A stretch of DNA of 5,910 bases. Origin: Candidatus Woesearchaeota archaeon. Its GTDB lineage: Archaea; Nanobdellota; Nanobdellia; Woesearchaeales; UBA10200. Location of the stretch: positions 1 through 5,910 of the forward strand of contig JAGVZX010000128.1 of assembly GCA_018302185.1 (NCBI GenBank), in the 5' to 3' direction. The first letter of the stretch is position 1, and every line of letters starts with the position of its first letter. The translations under genes and the position numbers were made by a program. This document shows positions 1 to 5,852 of the stretch, one piece after another. A model generated the notes under the pieces. It was not told the origin of the DNA, did no database searches, and saw only the letters and a program-made list of their open reading frames with translations.

Positions 1-2
1 CC

Positions 3-2636
3 GGCAATAATTCCCTGATACATAACTTAGACAGCATACCTGGGATAAGCTCTCAGGGAAAATACAATTTTACGGTCAACTGCGAATTTAGAAAATCAGG
101 AGGCAGCAAGCTGTCCAAAGAGCAGGCATTAACATTAATCTATGACATCCAGGCTCCGGAGATACTTAACTTTAGTTCAGTAAACACCTGCATGCTAAAC
201 GAGCTTGACATCAAATGGACAGCTAAAGATGCAATCTCCACCATCACTGGTTTCTTATATAAGATAAATGCAAATAATGCTGAGCTGTTCAGCTGGAAAG
301 AAACTACGAAAAAAGAAGCCAGGATAGATGTAGGCAAATATGATTCTCCAAACATCACTGCAAATACAAAATATACGATTACAGTTGCGGGCAAAGACAG
401 CGCAGGAAATATTGATATGACGGGCAAGACAAGCCAGGAGATAAAATTATCAGATCCATTTGCAAAAGAATGCCTGGAGAGAGTGCCTCCTAAAAGCAAT
501 ATCACTAAAGAGTTCAGAGATGGCGCAGCATTTATAACTCTTACCTGCCAAGATCTAGGCGGCTCAGGATGCAATTCTGAAAGCTTCTTATATGGCGCTA
601 CAGGCCCAAGTACAACCTGCAGCGCTTCCCAAAAATATACAGCAGCAGTTAAAGTAACTAATACAGCAATATTCTGCTGGAAAGTTAGTGATAATGCAGG
701 AAATACGCATCAAGGCGAGCAAAAAATAACTCTCAACTTAGATTCAGACGGAGATGGAATCCCTGACGGCATAGATAAGTGCCCAAACACTGCAAAATCA
801 GAGAGAGCAGACCAGACAGGATGCGCTCCAAGCCAGAAAGATGATGACGATGACGGAATATCAAACGACAAAGATATCTGCCCAGAGACAATACAGGAAG
901 CTATCGATGCGCAGACGATAAATTCTTCCGGATGCATCAAAGATAGCGATAATGATGGCATGCCAGATTATTGGGAGATGAAATATAAATTTGATATCAA
1001 TGATGCAAGCGATGCATCAAAAAATCCAGACCTAGATGGAGCTAACAATCTGCAAGAATATAGGCAGGGAACAGACCCTCTAGTTTCAGATGTAGACGCA
1101 GGGCAGATACCTGATAAAGATGGCGACGGAGTGCCAGATACTCTTGATAAATGCCCTGAGACTGCATCTGGAGATACGGTAAATCCGCAGACAGGATGCT
1201 CAAAAAAAGACCTAGACAAAGACCAGGATGGTATGTCAAATGAATGCGAAAAAAAATTCGGGCTGGACAGCGAAAATGCAGATGATGCTGAAGAGGATAA
1301 TGATGATGATGGATTGACAAATCTTGAAGAATGCGAATATGAAAACTGCGAGCTTGAACTGGATCCAAATGATGCAGACACAGATGAAGATGGCTATATA
1401 GATGGGAAAGAAAAAGAAGAAGAGACAAGTCCCTGCGATGCTGAAGATAAGCCAGCATCTTTGATGCTGCAGTATGTTCTGCTGGTGCTCGGGATTCTCT
1501 TTTTATCAGCAGGAACAGGATATCTTGCATATAAGAGATTTATCCTAAAAGAATCTCTAAGCTCTTCAGGCCTTGGCAAAAAAAAATCAAAGGAATATAA
1601 GCTTGGCTCTTTAGACTATCCTCAAAGCGCAAAAGCAAGTTTATCTCAGGGATCAAAAGCAGGAGCTCAGCATAGGCAGATATTTGTAAAAAAACAGGCT
1701 ACAGCAGAGGAAAAAAGAAAAGCTGCTTTGCAAAAGATTAAGGACGAAAGAAAACAAGGAAGGACAAAGGAGCTAGGGAGGGCATTTTCTGGGTTTGGAG
1801 ATGGAGAATCATCCAAAGAAAATCAAGAGATCAAAAAGATCGAGATGCCATCAAGAAGAAAACAAAGGATGGAAGCCGTTGGTGCCATAGGAGATGCATC
1901 AAAAGGATTAGCGCACACTTATCTTATCCATCCGGCCAAGAAAGCCAGCGCATCGATCAGGAATATCATTCTGCCAGATGAAGCCTCTGCTAAAGCCAAA
2001 GAACAGGGCGTTAAATGTCCAGCAGCTAAAGAAATGAGGATCCCTGTAAAAACACAAGATAAAAAATCATCGGAATATAATCAGGTGCAGGAATTAGCAA
2101 AGTCAAATACTGCTATCTCAAAACTTAAATCCATGACTAAGTCAGCAGGCAAGGATAAGAGCATAAAAGATATGGTAACTGCTCCAATATCCAAGTTAAA
2201 AGAGATGCTGCCTGCTGGCTCTGGCGCTATGCTGGAAAACTTAACTAAAAAAAAGCTTCCATTGCAGCAACTGAAAAGATATACCCTCCACAAAATAGAT
2301 ATTGAGAAGATTATCAAGGACGGAAAGCAGGAAAAACAGGCCGTAAAGATATTCAGTGAGCTTGCATCTATGAACAGGAAAAATAACCAGAAAGCAGAGG
2401 CATTCACCAACCTCTCTTCACTGATGCAAGGCCAGCAGGATGTAGATAAGAAAGATGTCTTCAAAGACCTGCCTAAAAAGCTTGTGCCTGAGACAAGCAG
2501 GGAGGCAGCAGCTTTCACTAAATTAAGCAATCTCTCAGAAGGAAAGCCTGTCGATGACGGCATCAAGGAACTGTCTAAACTGAGAGCTAGAAAAACAAGC
2601 ATAGATTATCTGAAGATGCTTGCAGGCAAGAGATGA
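3..2636 (+). CDS. Large surface protein (5' partial): Ig/FN3-like domains, TSP3-like Ca-binding repeats, one TM helix, long cytoplasmic tail
   Basis: The frame is open from base 3 to the TGA at 2634-2636 (877 residues seen), so the start and any signal peptide lie outside the window. Residue numbers count from the codon at 3-5. The first ATG, at 192, lies inside a domain and is not the start. Residues 1-52 look like the end of an Ig-like domain. Residues 53-151 and 156-245 look like two more, each closing on a D-x-AGN motif (KDSAGN, SDNAGN). The second has Cys pairs of the LTCxD..GSGC type. Residues 247-469 carry Asp-rich thrombospondin type 3-like units, which usually bind calcium. Residues 487-509 form one hydrophobic helix followed by basic residues, so the tail should be inside the cell. 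Residues 510-877 are a Lys-rich tail with repeats. I infer a calcium-stabilised surface adhesin or scaffold linked to the pilin-like genes downstream. No enzymatic motif was seen, and the exact function is unknown. Confidence 0.9.
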   Translation, partial: GNNSLIHNLDSIPGISSQGKYNFTVNCEFRKSGGSKLSKEQALTLIYDIQAPEILNFSSVNTCMLNELDIKWTAKDAISTITGFLYKINANNAELFSWKETTKKEARIDVGKYDSPNITANTKYTITVAGKDSAGNIDMTGKTSQEIKLSDPFAKECLERVPPKSNITKEFRDGAAFITLTCQDLGGSGCNSESFLYGATGPSTTCSASQKYTAAVKVTNTAIFCWKVSDNAGNTHQGEQKITLNLDSDGDGIPDGIDKCPNTAKSERADQTGCAPSQKDDDDDGISNDKDICPETIQEAIDAQTINSSGCIKDSDNDGMPDYWEMKYKFDINDASDASKNPDLDGANNLQEYRQGTDPLVSDVDAGQIPDKDGDGVPDTLDKCPETASGDTVNPQTGCSKKDLDKDQDGMSNECEKKFGLDSENADDAEEDNDDDGLTNLEECEYENCELELDPNDADTDEDGYIDGKEKEEETSPCDAEDKPASLMLQYVLLVLGILFLSAGTGYLAYKRFILKESLSSSGLGKKKSKEYKLGSLDYPQSAKASLSQGSKAGAQHRQIFVKKQATAEEKRKAALQKIKDERKQGRTKELGRAFSGFGDGESSKENQEIKKIEMPSRRKQRMEAVGAIGDASKGLAHTYLIHPAKKASASIRNIILPDEASAKAKEQGVKCPAAKEMRIPVKTQDKKSSEYNQVQELAKSNTAISKLKSMTKSAGKDKSIKDMVTAPISKLKEMLPAGSGAMLENLTKKKLPLQQLKRYTLHKIDIEKIIKDGKQEKQAVKIFSELASMNRKNNQKAEAFTNLSSLMQGQQDVDKKDVFKDLPKKLVPETSREAAAFTKLSNLSEGKPVDDGIKELSKLRARKTSIDYLKMLAGKR
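741..1409 (+). repeat. Thrombospondin type 3-like Asp-rich calcium-binding region
   Basis: This part of the large surface protein (residues 247-469) holds about seven acidic loops: DSDGDGIPDGIDKCPNT, DDDDDGISNDKDICPET, DSDNDGMPDYWE, PDLDGANNLQEY..GTDP, DKDGDGVPDTLDKCPET, DKDQDGMSNE, and DNDDDGLTNLEE followed by DTDEDGYIDG. The DxDxDG spacing is typical of TSP3 repeats, where Asp side chains bind calcium. The DKCPxT endings with a later Cys are the usual repeat boundaries. The loops probably form a rigid calcium-dependent stalk just outside the membrane helix. Calcium binding is inferred from the family. Confidence 0.85.
1461..1529 (+). other. Single transmembrane segment of the large surface protein
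   Basis: Residues 487-509 are a continuous hydrophobic stretch (LMLQYVLLVLGILFLSAGTG, then YLAY). An acidic segment precedes it (CDAEDKP) and a basic one follows (KRFILK, then KKKSK). By the positive-inside rule the repeat-rich half is outside the cell and the C-terminal half is cytoplasmic. Confidence 0.85.
2301..2627 (+). repeat. Degenerate ~17-residue helical repeat in the cytoplasmic tail
   Basis: The last 110 residues of the large surface protein show a recurring [FIY]xx[LIM] core spaced 15 to 19 residues apart. The cores are IEKIIKD (767), FSELASM (784), FTNLSSL (801), FKDLPKK (820), FTKLSNL (838), IKELSKL (854) and YLKMLAG (869). The best copies read F-[ST]-x-L-[SA]-[SN]-[LM]. Two related units, ISKLKSM (705) and ISKLKEM (729), lie just upstream. 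The pattern suggests short amphipathic helices that could pack together or bind a partner inside the cell. I do not recognise it as a named domain. Confidence 0.55.
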
Positions 2637-2680
2637 TCAAGATAAGATATTACCAAACAAGATAAACAACTAATCACAAC

Positions 2681-2690
2681 TTTAATATAA
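2681..2690 (+). promoter_or_regulatory. Possible TATA box for the 196-aa pilin-like gene
   Basis: TTTAATATAA begins 46 bases before the ATG at 2727, in an AT-rich gap of 90 bases. An archaeal start site about 25 bases downstream would leave a leader of roughly 10-20 bases, which fits the absence of a Shine-Dalgarno site. Nine of its ten bases recur at 5186-5195. AT-rich context makes chance matches likely. Confidence 0.4.
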
Positions 2691-2726
2691 TCCTACATTA
2701 AAATATTATCAAATCAACAGATAAAA

Positions 2727-3317
2727 ATGACACAATCAAAACTTTTTGACAACAGAAAACGCAGCAGAAAAGGAGAAGTAGCATCACAGATATTCGTCTA
2801 TATCATCGCATTAGTTGTAGTAGGCATGGTAATCGTCTTCGGATATAAGGCAATAAAGAATTTTGCATCGAGAAGCGATGAAGTTGCATTGATAAAATTC
2901 AAGACAGAAGCGGAAACTACATTTAAGCAGGTTAGCTCAAGTTTCAATACTATTAAAGCAGTTGATTTTGATGTGCCTTCAGGATATGATGAGATGTGCA
3001 TCGTTAACTTAGACCATTCAACTAAACTAACTTCAGGTGATTTTGTCAATTATAACCCTATCTTATGGGAAGGCGTCGAAGAGAAAAAAAATCTCTTCTT
3101 GGTAAAAGGCATCTTTGTTGAGCAGTTCTATGTTGGCAAAGTTTCATTAGACATAACACCTTCAGATTCAGATACTGCTCCTGACAAATGCACAGGAGAC
3201 GGCAAGGAAGGCTCAGCTGATACTGGTTATCTATTATGCGTGCCTGTGAAAAACGGCAAAGTAAAGTTCAAGCTTAAAGGCAAAGGCGATAAGGTTTTTG
3301 TATCATGCATCAAATAA
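2727..3317 (+). CDS. Type IV pilin-like surface protein, 196 aa
   Basis: The protein starts with a basic 16-residue leader ending in SRKG, then EVASQ and a hydrophobic helix up to about residue 43. This is the layout of an archaeal class III signal peptide, which a PibD/EppA-type prepilin peptidase would cut after Gly16, leaving Glu at +1 and Gln at +5. The mature part would be about 180 residues. The ectodomain has four cysteines (91, 155, 171, 194), the last three residues from the end, enough for two disulfides. The ATG at 2727 is chosen because it gives a leader of normal length and follows a TATA-like box; no Shine-Dalgarno site is visible. It lies 90 bases after the large surface protein and 59 before the next pilin-like gene. 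I infer a minor pilin or pilin-like component of a surface filament. The exact family is not recognised. Confidence 0.85.
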   Translation: MTQSKLFDNRKRSRKGEVASQIFVYIIALVVVGMVIVFGYKAIKNFASRSDEVALIKFKTEAETTFKQVSSSFNTIKAVDFDVPSGYDEMCIVNLDHSTKLTSGDFVNYNPILWEGVEEKKNLFLVKGIFVEQFYVGKVSLDITPSDSDTAPDKCTGDGKEGSADTGYLLCVPVKNGKVKFKLKGKGDKVFVSCIK

Positions 3318-3326
3318 AAATATAAT
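3318..3326 (+). promoter_or_regulatory. Possible TATA box for the 404-aa pilin-like gene
   Basis: AAATATAAT lies directly after the preceding stop codon and 59 bases before the ATG at 3377. It would give a leader of about 25-30 bases. The match is weak in such AT-rich sequence, and the gene could equally be read through from upstream. Confidence 0.25.
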
Positions 3327-3376
3327 AATCAATATTGCTGATCAGTTAATCTTACAATCTTTTATCTTTCATACTC

Positions 3377-4591
3377 ATGTTTAAGAATTTCAAGAAAAGG
3401 CTGCATAAGAAAGCAGATGTGGAAATACAGATAAACTGGATTTTCATTATCATTGTAGGTGGCATCATATTGATCTTCTTTATAGGATTGATAACAAAAC
3501 AGAAAACCGTCTCAACTACTAAACTAAATATCAATATCAGAGAAAGCCTGGATACGATATTTACAAGCTCTCAGGTCGCATCAGGAACTGCAAACCTGAT
3601 AAATACCCCTGACCTTGAGGTTGATTTTGACTGTGATAATTATTATGTTGGTGAATTTGATTCTGGCATCAACAAGGGATTAGGCCAGACAAGAATAATA
3701 TTTGTGCCAGACAGATTACAGGGCAAGCAGCTTGTCACATGGAGCTTAGAATGGAATATGCCATATAAAATAGTGGATTTTCTCTATCTCATCCCAAAAG
3801 AGATGAGATATATATTTGTATATGACAGCTCAACAAAGGAATTTATAGAGGAGATATATAACTTATTGCCTAAAGATGTCAACAAGGAGATATATGAGTT
3901 CAGTATATTTGCAGATGGCACGACTATACAATACACGAACAGCTATAAGACAAAATTTATTGCAGCATTAAGCCCTGCATCAGCATGTGTGAATTCTCCT
4001 AACACATGCCCTATACACGATTCTTTTGACGGAAAAGATATAAGTTTTCTTAATATAATCCCTTCTACTAATAAAGAGTCAGGAGAAGCTGTATTTAGCA
4101 TATATTCAAAAGATCAAACAAATAATGCATATGACTTTAACTATGCGCGAACTACAGAAGATGCAAGCACATTCAAATACATCGACTATAATCCAGACTT
4201 TGTGACTGAAAAAAGATATCCTACATTACTCGGTGCAATAATAACTGACAATACAGATATTTATGAATGCATGCTTAAAAGAGCATTGAAAAGGCATTCT
4301 TATATCACGTCAATCTATGATAGGAGAGTACAGCAGATTATAACAGCAACTAAGCAAGATGGTAATCCTCTAAAACAGAGAAATTGCGTAGAGGGGATGT
4401 ATGAAGTAACTGATCCTATACAATTAGGCAATCTAGGCAGTTGTCAAACAGCCAATCCTCTTCCATGTTTAAGCGCTACTATCGAAAATTGCAAAGGCGA
4501 TCTGGCAAATTGCAATCCTTATGATGACGTACTGGCATTAGTCAGCGTAAACAAAAAAGCACAGGACAATTCATGCCCATTAATCTATTAA
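3377..4591 (+). CDS. Large pilin-like surface protein with cysteine-rich C-terminus, 404 aa
   Basis: A 13-residue basic leader (MFKNFKKRLHKKA) is followed by DVEIQINW and a hydrophobic helix to about residue 39, fitting prepilin-peptidase cleavage after Ala13 with Asp at +1 and Gln at +5. The ectodomain of about 360 residues is far larger than in a typical major pilin. It has ten cysteines (86, 204, 211, 298, 337, 356, 364, 372, 379, 400). Six of them fall in the last 70 residues, and the protein ends in SCPLIY. From memory, the E-I-Q-I-N-W-I-F start and the CPLIY-type end recur in DPANN archaeal proteins annotated as hypothetical; this needs a search. No catalytic motif was seen. The ATG at 3377 gives a sensible leader and has no Shine-Dalgarno site. 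By size and position it may be a tip or adhesive minor pilin, which is inference. Confidence 0.85.
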   Translation: MFKNFKKRLHKKADVEIQINWIFIIIVGGIILIFFIGLITKQKTVSTTKLNINIRESLDTIFTSSQVASGTANLINTPDLEVDFDCDNYYVGEFDSGINKGLGQTRIIFVPDRLQGKQLVTWSLEWNMPYKIVDFLYLIPKEMRYIFVYDSSTKEFIEEIYNLLPKDVNKEIYEFSIFADGTTIQYTNSYKTKFIAALSPASACVNSPNTCPIHDSFDGKDISFLNIIPSTNKESGEAVFSIYSKDQTNNAYDFNYARTTEDASTFKYIDYNPDFVTEKRYPTLLGAIITDNTDIYECMLKRALKRHSYITSIYDRRVQQIITATKQDGNPLKQRNCVEGMYEVTDPIQLGNLGSCQTANPLPCLSATIENCKGDLANCNPYDDVLALVSVNKKAQDNSCPLIY

Positions 4592-4610
4592 TAAGAAAAG
4601 AATTATTTTA

Positions 4611-4619
4611 CTAATATAA
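4611..4619 (+). promoter_or_regulatory. Possible TATA box for the 167-aa pilin-like gene
   Basis: CTAATATAA lies 71 bases before the ATG at 4682 and shares TAATATAA with the element at 2681-2690. Transcription about 25 bases downstream would leave a leader near 40 bases. Its position is less favourable than the elements at 2681 and 5186. Confidence 0.3.
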
Positions 4620-4681
4620 CAAAATGACAAAAGACAAATCACTAAAAAACTAATAACAAAGAAAAAATAATCAACTCAAAA

Positions 4682-5185
4682 ATGCCTAAAAAAAATCTAA
4701 TTAAAAACAAACTAATTACAAAATCCAGAAAAGCCCAGATGAAGATGATGGAGAATGTGGCTGTAATGATAATCTTCTTCATGTTGCTCAGTTTAGACAT
4801 AGAAAAGTATGTCCAGCAGCAGGCTGTTAAATTGGCTAAGGTTGTTGCAGCATTGCCTGAAGTTCGCTGTTCGGAAGAAAATGTCCCAGTGCAGGACTGC
4901 TTTGACTTATTAAGGGTGGAAGAAACAGCTTTGAAGACCAAAGACCTTAACACTCAGAGATATTATTTTGAGATCTTAGGGTACAGCAGAGTGGCTATTG
5001 AAGAGAAATATCCAGGCAATGGTATCATAGAAGTCTATGATAACCAGCCAAACCTTGCTCAAGCAGCTAGTATTGAAGAGATAACATTCAATTATATTCC
5101 AATTTACATTCCAATTACCTTATTCAATGCAACAACCAACCAATATTCATTTGGGGTGCTAGAGGTAGGTACATATGATAAATAA
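4682..5185 (+). CDS. Small pilin-like protein with unusually short membrane helix, 167 aa
   Basis: The basic 18-residue leader ends in SRKA and is followed by QMKMMEN, so cleavage after Ala18 would leave Gln at +1 and Glu at +6. The hydrophobic stretch after it is only about 13 residues (VAVMIIFFMLLSL, 26-38) before charged DIEK. The three sister proteins have about 20 or more. The helix then continues as amphipathic sequence (QQQAVKLAKVVAALPE). Two cysteines (63, 73) could form one disulfide (VRCSEENVPVQDCFDLL). The rest is a small domain with beta-like segments (GIIEVYD, TFNYIPIYIPITLF). The ATG at 4682 is kept because it supplies the basic leader. A TATA-like element lies upstream and no Shine-Dalgarno site is seen. 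It sits 90 bases after the 404-aa gene and 41 before the next. Most likely it is a minor pilin-like subunit, perhaps with a small internal deletion. Confidence 0.8.
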   Translation: MPKKNLIKNKLITKSRKAQMKMMENVAVMIIFFMLLSLDIEKYVQQQAVKLAKVVAALPEVRCSEENVPVQDCFDLLRVEETALKTKDLNTQRYYFEILGYSRVAIEEKYPGNGIIEVYDNQPNLAQAASIEEITFNYIPIYIPITLFNATTNQYSFGVLEVGTYDK

Positions 5186-5195
5186 TTTAATATAT
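5186..5195 (+). promoter_or_regulatory. Possible TATA box for the 184-aa pilin-like gene
   Basis: TTTAATATAT begins immediately after the stop codon at 5185 and 41 bases before the ATG at 5227. It matches nine of ten bases of the element at 2681-2690, and its distance to the start codon is nearly the same (41 against 46). The predicted leader is about 10-15 bases. Confidence 0.4.
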
Positions 5196-5226
5196 GGATA
5201 AATTCAAAAACTGACGGAAGTAAAAA

Positions 5227-5781
5227 ATGTTAAAAAATAATGTGCAAAGAAGATCACAGATGGAGATAATGGGGATAGTTATAATCATAATACTCTTTTC
5301 TGTAGGGTTGCTGTTCGCAATACAGTATGTAATACTCAAAAAGCCAAGCGATGTCAAGAAGTCATTTTTGCAGGCAGAACTGTCATCAAATAGCTTAAAT
5401 GCAATGCTCAAGACTAATATCCCAGAATGCAATAATGCAGACATGGCAGCATTGTTCAAAGACTGTGGGCAGTATAATCCTCCTAATCCTACAGAACCGG
5501 AAATAGATTGCGATAACGATGGTAGTAAAGTTTCATCAGGCGATTTATATGATTCTTGCTTTATTCTAAACCAGACAATAACTACTATACTTAACAATAC
5601 ATTAAATGTCTGGAGAGTGCCTTATGTATTTTCAGCAAATTTTGATAACTATCCTCCATTGCCATGGACTGCAGGAATAACTGGTGACATACCCTGCACG
5701 ATGGAAGATGAAGGAAGACCGCAGGAATTTACCCTACCGACAACACAAGGCAACCTTAGGATTGTGCTGAAGGTATGTTAA
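5227..5781 (+). CDS. Pilin-like surface protein, 184 aa, ending in Cys
   Basis: The leader is only ten residues (MLKNNVQRRS), followed by QMEIMG and a hydrophobic helix to about residue 36. This fits an archaeal class III signal peptide cut after Ser10 with Gln at +1 and Glu at +3. The ectodomain has six cysteines (68, 80, 95, 111, 157, 184), the last being the final residue (RIVLKVC). Notable segments are IPECNNADMAALFKDCGQY, an acidic DCDNDGS stretch, and an Asn-rich segment (NQTITTILNNTLN) with N-x-[ST] sites that could be N-glycosylated in an archaeon. The ATG at 5227 supplies the basic leader; GGAAG about seven bases upstream is at best a weak ribosome site. It is the last gene seen, 41 bases after its neighbour. 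I infer a minor pilin-like subunit acting with the three upstream proteins. The precise family is not recognised. Confidence 0.85.
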   Translation: MLKNNVQRRSQMEIMGIVIIIILFSVGLLFAIQYVILKKPSDVKKSFLQAELSSNSLNAMLKTNIPECNNADMAALFKDCGQYNPPNPTEPEIDCDNDGSKVSSGDLYDSCFILNQTITTILNNTLNVWRVPYVFSANFDNYPPLPWTAGITGDIPCTMEDEGRPQEFTLPTTQGNLRIVLKVC

Positions 5782-5792
5782 CAGTTAATAAA

Positions 5793-5810
5793 CGACGGCG
5801 ACTGCCGACG
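5793..5810 (+). other. Small GC-rich hairpin after the last gene
   Basis: CGACGGC and GCCGACG can pair as a seven-base stem with one A-A mismatch around a GACT loop, eleven bases after the stop codon at 5781. It stands out as GC-rich in AT-rich surroundings. It could affect the 3' end of the transcript, but no T-run follows, so I do not call it a terminator. From 5811 to 5852 I see no gene or clear signal. Confidence 0.4.
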
Positions 5811-5852
5811 AACACAGGTATAGAGCATAAAAGAGCTACTCCTCCTCTACGC

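Noticed and set aside
968..1530. Long open frames on the minus strand opposite the Asp-rich region
   Set aside because: They are antisense shadows of the biased GAT/GAC-rich repeats. Their products are low-complexity Ser/Leu/His-rich with no recognisable domain, and the + strand frame carries clear domains.
3338..3345. Eight-base palindrome CTGATCAG between the 196-aa and 404-aa genes
   Set aside because: It does not extend beyond eight bases, has no second copy in the other gaps, and such short palindromes are common.
4624..4653. Nine-codon open frame (MTKDKSLKN) in the gap before the 167-aa gene
   Set aside because: It has no ribosome site and only nine Lys-rich codons, as expected by chance in AT-rich sequence. 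It lies just after the possible TATA box, so a regulatory leader cannot be excluded, but nothing supports one.
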